Position numbers and translations under genes: made by a program
In this document: positions 46,320-56,175 of the stretch, one piece after another
How positions within the stretch are numbered: the first letter of the stretch is position 1
Layout: the number at the start of each line of letters is the position of its first letter
Source of the DNA: Penium margaritaceum
Taxonomy: Eukaryota > Streptophyta > Zygnematophyceae > Desmidiales > Peniaceae
Direction: 5' to 3'
Assembly (NCBI GenBank): GCA_023375785.1
Contig: SZWC01000081.1
Location: forward strand, 99,071 to 163,070
Length of the DNA: 64,000 bases
The notes under the pieces: model-generated
What the model was told of the DNA's origin: nothing
Databases searched by the model: none
What the model saw: only the letters and a program-made list of their open reading frames with translations

Positions 46320-47385
46320 AAGAGAAGGACCCCAATGTCTATGTCAGGTAGGATGAACCAGGTTTGATACAGGTTGCATTTTACGTTGATGACCTGATCA
46401 TCTGCTTGCCGTCTATTGAGCTCTTGAAAAAGCGAAAGCCAGACCTTAGTAGCAGGTTGAAGGTGAAGGACATGGATCCTCTCTAGTTCTACCTTGGAAT
46501 AGCAATCCACCATAACCAAGCAATAGATACCATCGACCTGAGCCCCACCTAGTACATAATGGAAGTTCCAAAATGCCAGAACACAGAGGACTACAAGTCC
46601 ATTATTGCACCCATGACAAAAAATTGCATGCTTTCATCTTCTATGAACCCCAGTACAGAATTGAACCGAGGTGAGATTGAGAAGATTTCCTACCAGTCCT
46701 TCATTGGTAGCCTCATGTATGCAGTGGTGGAAACAAATCCTGAGTTTACTATGCTCTGAGATAGGTCAGTAGGATTGTGGCCAATCTAGGACTACGTTAG
46801 TGGAAAGCAAACAAGCCCATCATACGCTATCTATAGAGCACACGGTGCATGGAAATCAAATTTGGAGACCAAGAGGGATCTTACGTACCACGTCTTACTA
46901 TATGAACACCGATACGTAAAAGAAAGATTCAATGAATAGAAGTCTACTTCCAATTCCGTTTCCCTCTTTTATGATGATGTAGTCTCTTGGAAAAGCATGG
47001 AGTATGACCATATCTCCTCTTCCATCACTAAGGTAGAGTACAATGTTTTGTCTGAAGTATGTAAGGAGATACAATAGCTACACAACATGCTTGCTGCGAT
47101 GAAAGTACCATAGATCTAAGCTACAATGGTCTGCATCCATGAAAAGAGTGCCACGCAAATGGTACAGGATGATGTCATCTCCTATTAGACCAAGTACATC
47201 AACATCAGATACCGCTACTCACATGATCTGATGCTAAATGATCGCATGTTCAAGGCGCTTGATAGAAACTTGCACTCTACAAGTACCACAGGGATGATAT
47301 GGTCAACATAGTGGAAAAAAATTGGAAGCCAAGGTCACAAGAGAAGCTATCCCAAAATAAATGGACAAAGGTGCAAAGGAAATTT

Positions 47386-48115
47386 CGTTGATCTGATATG
47401 CTCCTTGTTAATAACTATAGTTTGGATAGGCACATGATAGACAATGCATATATTACTTTCCTCGAGTAAGTCACCTAAGTCTAATCCAGATGGACAACGC
47501 ATGCACTGCCCCGTTGAAGTAAATCATGATGGTCTAAAGTGGAAATTATAGCAAGGATACACTACCTGGGGCAAATCCTTGTGGCTCAGACATTCCAATG
47601 TTAGTCTCTAGAGGGAGAGATCACTAGGTCGAACCTTGTAGTAGTACATTTTCTTTGTGGCCAAAAGGGAGATAGGAAGCCTTTGAGAGGTATCTCAGAC
47701 TATTCAAAGGCCCTTCCTAGTGGTTGGAGCCATTTGGCGATGAAACAGAGCGCCATGTAGATAGAGGCGATGATGTAATCTAGATTTTCTCCAAAGTGGC
47801 TCCTCCACAAAGCCAATGTACGCCTAGGCTAGAGGCTGGTATAAATACCTATCAATTGCATGTGGTTCATTATAGTTCCTATCTTTGAGACTCATTACAT
47901 AGTTGTCGACTATAGGTAGAGAATAAAGAAGCTTTGGTTAGTCTAAGCACTAGGATTTAGTCCTTGCACAAACGTAACTAATTACTAAGGACACAATGTA
48001 ATGAAGTGATTCCTATGAATTTCTTGATGTAGAACCGTGATACGAAGTGTCACATCTCCTCCAAATTAATAAAGTAGGAGGAAATAGTAAGTGCCATTGT
48101 GTCCGCCTATTCATA
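47386..48115 (+). repeat. A5 3' LTR
   Basis: Starts CGTTGATCTGATATG (TG mutated to CG) after the polypurine tract and ends near GTGTCCGCC. The far edge is approximate. Confidence 0.75.
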
Positions 48116-48689
48116 AGTCTGTAGTTAAATATTGGGTTTTGGAGGTATGGATTCTTAAAAGCATGTATATCCCTCATTCATGTACATGACTGAGCCTGTA
48201 TATCCCTAAACAATAATTCCAAAGAAACACATTCTACAACACATAAAGTCCATGGACCCTTTGGACCTTTGCAACAAGGTTTTTCTTGGCAAAAGAGATG
48301 ATGATATCCTTGTTCTTGACACTCACAAACTCCTCCTCTACACACATGACCATCATGTTGTAGTCGATGATTATGGATGCTCAGTTGTTTTCCACGAAAG
48401 ATGGTATGTAAACAATGTTCTGTAACTTCAAGTCGTATTCTACATCGTTCACAATGATGTTGATAACTTGTCTCCATGACCTTGTGCATGCACAAGGATG
48501 CCATTGGGACTGTTGAAGTGACGTTCAGTATCATTGATGAAGATGAACCCAACCTCCTCTCTTCAATAATTTTCATTCATGCTTGAGCCGAACTCATTGA
48601 ATCCACGCTTGAGCATTATGGCTACCTTCGTTATGACCACAATCGCAACCATCATGTTTCTGAGCTGTTTGTTACCCTCTCATTTTAAA

Positions 48690-49441
48690 AATATCTGAGG
48701 CAACAGACTAGAAAACAAGGCTAACGCGTTGACACTTTCCATCCCCTCCTAGTATTTTAACTAGGAGGAGATATCATCCTCTTAATCATGGTTCCTCATT
48801 GAGCAGTTCATATGAATCCCTTCCTTGTGCTTCGTTGTTAGCACCTAGTTACTTCTGCACGTGGAGCGAACTTCTGAGGCTTTAACCAACTAGTGCTTTT
48901 ATAAGGTGTACCTTTGGTGAACAATTCTGTTGGGAGTATAAAAGATAAGATCTGTGATGAACCACATGTAACTGACAAGTATTTATGGTCCTAGAGCTAG
49001 CCTCTAGCCTAGGCATGAAGTGGCTCCTTTCATGAGCCACTTTTGGGGCAATCTCGATAACATTATCCTCACTAGTTACATGACGCTCTCTGTGACTGCC
49101 AAGTAGCAACAACCACCAAGAATGACCTTGCAATGTTCTGAGATGTCTCTTATGAGCTTCTTGTCCTTCTTTTGGTCACAAAAGAAGATTTTCCATAAAG
49201 GATTCGACCAAGTGATCACTCACTCTTGAGACTAACTGTGGAATGTCTAAGTCACAATTTGTTGTCCTAGTGTTTCCTGGCTTTACTATCCAATTAAGAC
49301 TAAGGAGATTTGCTTCAAAGGAGTAGTGTATACCTTGTCTATGTAGATCAGACTTAGAGGACTTACTCCAGATGAGAATTGCATGCCTAGTCTGTCCTAT
49401 GTCTGTCCAGACTATAGCTATGGACAAGAGGCATATCAGAT
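48690..49441 (-). repeat. Solo A' LTR between A4 Gag and protease
   Basis: On the minus strand it begins TATTGATCTGATATGCC and ends GCCTCAGATA. A4 Gag lies on one side and A4 protease on the other, without a primer site or leader, so it is a solo insertion. Confidence 0.7.
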
Positions 49442-50034
49442 CAATACTCTTTCATTCTTGTTCTTTCCATCCATACCTCCATCTTCCTTGTTGAAATCCC
49501 TACACACCGTTTCCATTGTCCACGCTTACCCGTTATGATACTTCCTATAATGCTTTGAACCCTTTCCAGTACCACCATTCCCTTTTTCTCCAACGCTACC
49601 ACTTTCATTAGCCCTCTGACTGAAAAATGAAATTTTGACATTGTGACCACCATACTATGTAGAATAGGTAAATATATTCGCCTCTATACCACTACAACAT
49701 ATGGCCTGGTTATGTACGTATTAGGTTAAACGTCATATGTTAGCTTCTCTTCTTTTCATCTATCCAAGATAGTGATAAGAGGATCCAAGACTTCAGTTAA
49801 CACCATGAGGAGGATCATGGCTTGTATGTAGATGTTGTTTTCTGAGTTAAGATGGATCACTTGTTGTAATAGACCTCCAAACTATAGTGAGAAATCCAAA
49901 ATTGAGTCTTCTTTGCTTACTTCTATCATAACTGGTTCTTTAAGGATGAAAAGGTGATTAGTAAGTGCACAAATACTTGAAGATTTTCCTTGGAGAAGAG
50001 GGTGAATCACAAAACGAAGACCTTGAGTATGAAG

Positions 50035-50340
50035 CATGGAGTGCCACAAACAATATTGTGCTAGACATCCTTGTGACATGAGTATATGAGTCACAACATG
50101 CACATCTCCACGGGATTATACATGCATCCAAGGTTTATGAAAAGCTTACATATGTGCACCAATCAACAGCTCTCACTAATTGCTTCTTCATCTTTCAAGA
50201 ACTGATTTCGATGACAGTGAGCGAGGAAGAGTTCTAGATGTCTAATTGCAGCTTGAAGGATTACTGCAATAAGTGACCTGGATGAGCTGGGAAATTGACA
50301 CTAACATGCAGGCCATGAACCTCCTCATGGGGTGATTATC
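50035..50340 (+). pseudogene. A'-type Gag fragment
   Basis: Plus strand reads KVYEKLTYVHQSTALTN and LEGLLQ, homologous to A2 Gag. CAA at 50196 and CAG at 50249 fill the columns that are TAG at 12500 and 12443 in A2. It lies head to head with the minus-strand Gag of A4. One TGA replaces Ser. Confidence 0.7.
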
Positions 50341-50440
50341 CCATCTTCGAACTCAACATGCGGATGATGGACCTCAATAAAAGGTTTCTGGGTCGTGGTG
50401 TCTGCTCCACCAACTAAGATTCTAGGTATAGGAGCAACAA
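50341..50440 (+). other. Upstream of the lineage E Gag
   Basis: The Gag frame stays open here if UAR is Gln (TAGs near 50423 and 50429), so the true start may lie further up. Confidence 0.3.
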
Positions 50441-51079
50441 ATGAAGAGAAAACCTCCTAGAAAAGACAAAGTGATTAAGCCTTCTCTCTCAATCACAATG
50501 CAATTCATTGCAGGACACAAGTTTTTGATCAAGGATAACGACAATATATTTTGCCCAATAAATGCCTAGAAGGCCCTGAAAACGTGGAAGGAGCGACAAA
50601 GCAACGTTGACTTGGGTGACCTAATGACAGCTTTTCATACGTAAAAGATGGAGGAAGGTGTTCATTTGGAAGATCACATCATCCAACTCAAAAATCTTTT
50701 GGCAAAAATCATTATAACAACAGAACCAATCTTAGAACACATTCTGATTCTAACCTTGTTTTGTGGACTACCAAGTAGATTCAAAGATACCGTTACCCAT
50801 CTTCAGACATTCTACAAGTAACGGACATCCATTGCTACCCACTTGGCAGCCATTCATGAGGATATTGCTATCAACACTAGTGTTGCTGATCTTGATGTGA
50901 GCCCAGCCGCGGTAGCTACTATTGGCACTGCCCAAGGTCTCCAAATGTCCCTTGAGAAAACAATTGAACAACTTACCAATATTAAACACCTTTACGTGAA
51001 GGAGAATGGTGGTGAAGCACCTCAGGCAGTCAAACACTATCGAAGTGAGCACACCAAAAAACTTGTAGGTTAACAGTGA
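50441..51079 (+). CDS. Lineage E copia Gag, open only if UAR is Gln
   Basis: From ATG 50441 (MKRKPPRKDKVIKPSLS) one frame of 213 codons runs to TGA at 51077-51079. It shows the copia Gag UBN2-like pattern: ALKTWKERQS, then a KMEEGVHLEDHIIQLKNLL core (51% of the way in), a LFCGLPSRF motif, and a C-terminal part with VADLDVSPAAVATIG. Under the standard code it is cut by TAG at 50552 and TAA near 50640, 50819 and 51071. It has no frameshift although its neighbours are badly decayed. It ends without a zinc knuckle, so it may be truncated. An alternative start is ATG 50498. Confidence 0.6.
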
Positions 51080-51460
51080 TAATGTACAGACAAGACAAGG
51101 AAATATTGATTTTTACACTCTTTTGAAAGAGCTGCATGTGCCCATAATCCATGATCATATGTCCATCCAAATGACTGAGTGTCCTAGACGTGCACACAAA
51201 AAGGACATATTCAACTTTAATGTTGAAAGAAGCACATTGGGAACAATTTTTTTCTTCCACGTCATCACTGGCAGTTACAAAATCAAGCCTTCTTGACCTT
51301 AGATGAAAATTCAGCCAAAGATACAGTTCTCTCAACTTTTTTGGCCAATATCTCGACTCTTGTTGGAGATACTGCTTTGCCTCTAATGAAATCAGTGGAC
51401 ACATCAAAAGGACCAAGCATCCCCATGGATCCTACTCAACAGTCATCTCCGTTCATTACT
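51080..51460. other. Unrecognised, between E Gag and RNase H
   Basis: No domain was recognised; protease, integrase and RT of lineage E appear deleted here. Confidence 0.35.
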
Positions 51461-51785
51461 GAACATTGTCCTTAGTCTCAACAAATGGACATGCTCAATG
51501 GTGGTCCCATAAGCTAGCGCTCCAAAGAGCAGCCTGTCCTTGCCCTTTCTTCTATGTAGGTTGGTACATTGCCGAAAGCAAAAGCACTTGGGAAGTAGTC
51601 TGGCTCCACATGCCTCTTGCCAAACTTAGTTACGCTCAACTTCATGCCATGTAGATTTACTGTAACAACGGGGGCCTTATTGCCCTCTCCAAAGACCCTG
51701 TCCCCCAGGACTGCACAAAGCACATCCAAATACAGTATCATACTGGACAGTTCAAAAAAATCACTTCCTTCCACTGAGTCCCTAA
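51461..51785 (+). pseudogene. Lineage E RNase H fragment
   Basis: Plus strand reads NGGPIS, RSKEQPVLALSS, then after shifts EVVWLHMPL, IYCNNGGLIALSKDP and TKHIQIQYH, the standard copia RNase H order. Probably the same element as the Gag upstream. Confidence 0.65.
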
Positions 51786-51947
51786 TACCTGGTCACTATT
51801 ATACAAGGAGCTAACTCCTGGAACTTAGAACAACCAATCCTTTCTTAGTGTTTGCCTTAGGTGGAAAACTCCATTAGGAGTCTTAAAGGTAAGAACTACA
51901 ATGAACCACAGGTAACAGACAAGTGTTTATAGTCATGGTGTTGATCT
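51786..51947 (-). repeat. A' LTR fragment
   Basis: Minus-strand 3' part of an A' LTR (TTCTTACCTTTAAGACTCC, CAGGAGTTAGCTCC). Its other part was displaced by the insertion at 51948. Confidence 0.7.
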
Positions 51948-52851
51948 TGTATATCCCTTCTCTATAGCTATAGTTTGGAGAGGTAGAGGAAAGACTAGGC
52001 ATGCACTGCTCCCCTCGACTAAGTCCCCTAAGTCTGATCCAAATAGATAAGGCATGCACTATTGTAAGTAAGGCATGCACTAGAGTGAGTCTCCTTGGTC
52101 TAAACTAGATATTACAACAAGCAAGGAAAACTGCTTGTGGTACAAACGTTTCAGAGTTCGTCTCTGGAGCAAGAGGTCGCTAGGTCAAATCCCACAATGG
52201 CAAATTCTCTTTGTGACCAAAAGGGGGACAAGAAGGTTCTGAGAGATATTTGAGAATATTCCAAGGCCGTTCTTAGTGGCTGGTACTACTTGGCGGTCAA
52301 AGAGTGCCATGTAGGCATGAAAAATGATGGAATATAGATTGTCCCCATAGTGGTATATCCAAGGAGCCTCTACGTGCATAGGATAGAGACTGGCTCTATG
52401 ACTGTAAGTAATTGTTAGTTACATGTGGTTCATTACAGTTCTTACCTTTAAAAACCCTAACAGAGTTATCCACCAAAATCAGACGTTAAAGAAGTAGTTT
52501 TTGGTCTAAGCCCGAGGAGTTAGCTTCTTGTGCAAAAGTGATCAGGTGCTAAGGACATTGTGCAAGGAGGCGATTCTTATGAATTTCTAAATATATATCT
52601 GTGATTCTCAAAGTGATGTCTCCTCCTAGTTTTAGTACAAGGAGCAGTTTGAAAGTGCCATTGCGTCAGCCTTATTTTCTTGTTTGTTATCTCAGACCAA
52701 ATGACACAGGGTTATGGGCCCTAGTGACTAGTGAAAGGCACGCTTCCAAGCACTCTCTTGTCCTCTTTGCTTTAAAATACACATCAGCTCCATCAGCTTA
52801 ATTTGCTCCATCAGCTCCATCTACTCCATCAGCTCTAATGACGGGTTTTGG
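51948..52851 (+). mobile_element. A8: A' 5' LTR, primer site and leader
   Basis: The LTR (51948-52706) starts TGTTGATCTTG and ends ATGACA. The primer site AGGGTTATGGGCCC lies at 52708-52721. The leader has repeated CCATCAGCT units (52790-52840). The C4 LTR begins at 52852, so the rest of A8 is displaced or lost. The tRNA-like block at about 52132-52196 has the pairing ends TTGTGG and CCACAA. Confidence 0.8.
52708..52721 (+). other. A8 primer-binding site, internal tRNA-iMet type
   Basis: AGGGTTATGGGCCC, complementary to the anticodon arm of initiator tRNA-Met; it matches the A1 and A2 sites. Confidence 0.83.
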
Positions 52852-53555
52852 TGTTGCAACTGGAGGAGAGAGGTAGAATTTGATTAGCAAGAATATTGGG
52901 ACTGAAAGGGCATCAGTTATATTGAAGAATGGTTATTGAGTCACTCCAAATGAAACAGTACGTATAGAGCTAGAGCTTGGACAAGTCAGCCCTTGCACAG
53001 GTCACACCACTTAGCCATGGAGGCTAAGGCTCGCAGACTAGAGTCCATAATCTCATCCAGGTTGGCCAGTCACACACAACCTAGAGGGATAGGAAATTCT
53101 CTCATGGCACACTTCTCACGATCAGATCACCTAAAATCTCATGGAAAATCGCGATTGTTCCATGGCTAGTACACAAGGACCTCACCTCACATAACAAAGG
53201 AACTTTCTTCCTAGTGAACACACTTTGACAAGGCAATCCTAAAAACAAGGACCTTTTTGGATATTTATCCTATCAGGTCTTGACCTTGGACCTCTTGCCT
53301 ATTTCTTTTCTCAGGCTAAGGCATGGAGCCGTCGCCAATGATGCCCCAGATATAGGTAGTCGATGACGTTGAAATGTAGAAAATTCACAACTTCCAATTT
53401 GACCGTTGGATCGGCCTGAAACTTGGAATGTACACATTGTGCCACCTGATCTCTCAGATGATGCAATCAGATTGACGATCGGAGCAGGAATCTAGTAGTT
53501 TCCTGGAATTGCTTGTGTTGACTTCAAACTCAGCCGAATGGCCAGATTTCCAACA
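52852..53555 (-). repeat. C4 3' LTR
   Basis: Minus strand begins TGTTGGAAATCTGGCC at 53555, after an AAAGTGGGAGAT tract (53556-53567), and ends CCAGTTGCAACA at 52852. Confidence 0.85.
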
Positions 53556-54936
53556 ATCTCCCACTTTGTTTTAGTCATAGTGGACTAAGTCCACATGCCT
53601 TTATACAGAATTACTCCTTCTTACGAGTCACCGGTTCGGTGTAGACATCAATAACGTGCTTATTCATTGGAGTAAACTCTAGCTTGATAGCACCCTCATG
53701 TACCATGGTCCTGATAAAATGATATGCTTGGTGCATGTATGGTGCTTAGGGTTCTTGGCAAGTGTGACTGCGCGCTGGTTGTTGATGTACACAAGAAGAG
53801 GAACTACTGCACTCCCACTCATCTTTGCCATAAGACACTGAAGCCAAACTACTTCCTCGGCTCCAAAGGTAAGAAACATGTACTCAACTTTCGTGCTTGA
53901 GATGGCCACAATCACGTACCTCTTGCGACACAAGCTCATGGTACCCCTATTCATGAGAAATACATGTTGAAGGATAGACTTGAATTCCTTAGGGTTTGAG
54001 GCCCAATCTACATCTATATAGGCGGTGGTGCCATTGTTGGTGCCATTGTAGATGCTACTGATGTTAATAATTCAAGAAATGAAGCAGAAGATCTACTTCA
54101 CCCCTTCTCGTGCTTTGGTATGGGGCTAGCCATGTACTGGCGCATTGCACTCACAACCTGTGAAAGGTCCGGCCTGGTTGCCACCGTCACGTACATGAGA
54201 CTGTCGATGGCGCTCTTGTACTTGTGCCACTCAACTACATCTACTTCTCCATTAAATCTCATGTGGTATTGGCACATCTAAAGAGGTGTACCAATGGATT
54301 TTGATTTTGCCATGCTGAACCACTCAAAGAAACCCTTGATGTAGCGACATTACTGTAGTGAGAGGATGTATGCTTTGTAATCATGCCAGATCTGGATACC
54401 AAGGAAGAATGAGGCCTCCCCAAGATCAGAGATCTGGAATCAATCTTGCATCACCTCCTTGAACTCTTGCAGTGTAGAAATGTTGTTGTAAAAGAGGAGC
54501 ATGTCATTCACATGAACGATAATGATGAGGACTTCATGCTCATACTACAAGTGATTGACATTGTAGTCACACTCGTTACGCTCAAACCTCATGCACAGTA
54601 GTATGGCATCCAACTTCTGGTTCCAAGCACGTGATACTTGCTTGACGTCGTATAGAAAATTTTGTAGTTTCTAGATCATGTGCTCTTTGCCATCCAATAC
54701 AAATCCCTCTAACGTCTCCATGTTGATCTCCTCCTCCAAGTCCATCCAAGAATGGTGTCTTGACATCCATGTGGTGGGTCTCCAAGTCCTCAGCTGCTGC
54801 ATAAGACAGGATTATGTACACAAAGGTAAACTTTGCAAGAGGACTAAAGGTTTCGGTGTAGTCAATATCCTCTTGCTACGTGTAGCCTTCCACTATCAGC
54901 CTCGCCTTATACGTTTCCACATTTCCATCTGCTCCC

Positions 54937-55651
54937 TATTGGATAAAGGGCCAGGCGGCTCAGTTTTGGGTCTTTATGATGCTTGCCTATATCCTCAATC
55001 GAAATTCATAACTGAACAGATTAGGTGGCTGGTTGTCTACTCTCCAAGTTTCAGGCCGATCCAACAATCGAACTCAAAGACATGAATTTTCAAAGTTTCT
55101 GGGGTCATGGTCCTCCGGTGTCTAGATGACTATGGACAATAAATCCATGCCTTAGCTTGACAAAATGAAAAGCCAAGAGTTCCAAGGTCAAGGCCGGATG
55201 GGAGAAATATCCAAAAAGGTCTTTGAAATTAGGTTAGCCTTTTCAGAGTATACTGACTAGGAAAAAGGTACCTCTCATTACTTTTTAGGTAATGTGAGAT
55301 CCTTGTGTACTAGCCATGGACACATGACGATTCTCCATGGGATTATGGGTTATGTGACCACTAGGAGTATGCCATGGGAATATTCCCTAGCTCTCTAGGT
55401 CATTTGTGATTTGTCGGCCTGAATTTTAGGCTAATTTCCTCTCTTGTGTGAGATTGTAGACTCTACTGTATGAGCCTTAGCCTCCATGACCAAGTGGTAT
55501 GGCTTGTGAGAGGGGTGACTTGCCCAAGCACTAGCTCTATATGTACTCCATCATTTTGAGTCAATTGATAACCATTCTTTAGCACAAGAGATGTCCTTTC
55601 AGTCCCACATCCTCGTTGCTCAAAGGCTACCTCTCTCCTCCTGATCCAACA
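54937..55651 (+). repeat. C5 5' LTR
   Basis: Starts TATTGGATAAAGG and ends GATCCAACA, followed by the primer site. Confidence 0.85.
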
Positions 55652-56175
55652 CTTGATATCAGAGCCAGATTCTGCCTCTCTTAGCCGGCAAAGGCTGTCA
55701 GTTTGAGAGCGATGGGTTAGGGTCAAACCTTGACCAACTATGACAATCAGCTACCGGATCTTGTATTTTGTGAGAAAAGGTGTCCAAGGAGCCCAGGATC
55801 GCAAAGAGCCAACAGCTGAATGTAGAGGTTTGCTAAAAACAATATTGGCTAAGGCTGTACTCTTCTCTCTTAGTAAGACTGTTACCTTGTAATGACCACA
55901 ACTTTGACGTTTCTTACTCAAATTGAACAAGTAGCATATTCGACTTAGAGTATGTTTGATAAGCTTCATATGACGGAATAATGTTTGCATTCCGTCAATG
56001 TGTTTAGGAGATACATCCTTTATATTTGCTAGCGGTGGGCTTAGATTTTCCAAATTCCTAGTTTTCTGGCTTCAAGAATTGATTTTCTGTCCGATTGATT
56101 TCTGGCAGGAGCAACACCAGAAGCGAGGGTAGCGCCGCCATTGAAGGATAGCACTAAAGATCACCAAGGCTCAAA

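Larger units (their letters stand above)
40900..47330 (+). pseudogene. A5 gag-pol, broken
   Basis: Gag around 41762-42530: ESTALANHLFILQNRL, then a glycine-rich region and a damaged knuckle, CHNYVKPGH. Protease 42529-42870 (NNSLVHAQGE, VVIIKNKDT). Pre-integrase WHMHFGHVAD and CEPCLKGKAKRK (42990-43150). Integrase is strongly degraded to 43970. RT 44430-44804 (GSTWVLKKKFQ, HHMDVKTGF) resumes after the nested LTR at 46320 with VAFYVDDLIICL. RNase H 46840-47330 (KYINIRYRYSHDL). Several frameshifts. CAA at 41940 fills the column that is TAG at 12500 in A2, and TAG codons at 42868 and 44481 match Gln columns. Confidence 0.8.
39709..48115 (+). mobile_element. Copia element A5, full length with nested insertions
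   Basis: Plus strand: 5' LTR 39709-40464, degenerate primer site, leader, gag, protease, integrase, RT, RNase H and 3' LTR 47386-48115, preceded by GGTGCAAAGGAAATTT. Three LTR insertions lie inside: solo C LTR 41031-41761, and A' LTR 44805-46319 which itself holds a C LTR at 45223-45978. It sits inside A4. No clean target duplication could be fixed because the LTR ends are eroded. Confidence 0.82.
37427..50030 (-). pseudogene. Element A4 gag-pol, interrupted by A5 and a solo LTR
   Basis: A4 pieces in minus order: Gag 49441-50030 (LFILKEPVMIEVS; QAMILLMVL), protease 48178-48650 (FINDTERHF, GLYVL), pre-integrase and integrase 38931-39708, and RT 37440-38480 (REPITVAEAV). Between them lie a solo A' LTR (48690-49441) and element A5 (39709-48115). 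It is the oldest large element here, with many stops and shifts. Useful Gln columns: TAG at 49882 matches the TAG at 12443 of A2, TAA at 38197 matches the TAA at 10009 of A2, and GLYVL is followed by TAG where A1 and A2 have CAG. Confidence 0.75.

Noticed and set aside
44800-46330. Target duplication aggac for the A' LTR in A5
   Set aside because: The second copy would require the LTR to end past its GTTGACA terminus; no duplication can be fixed.
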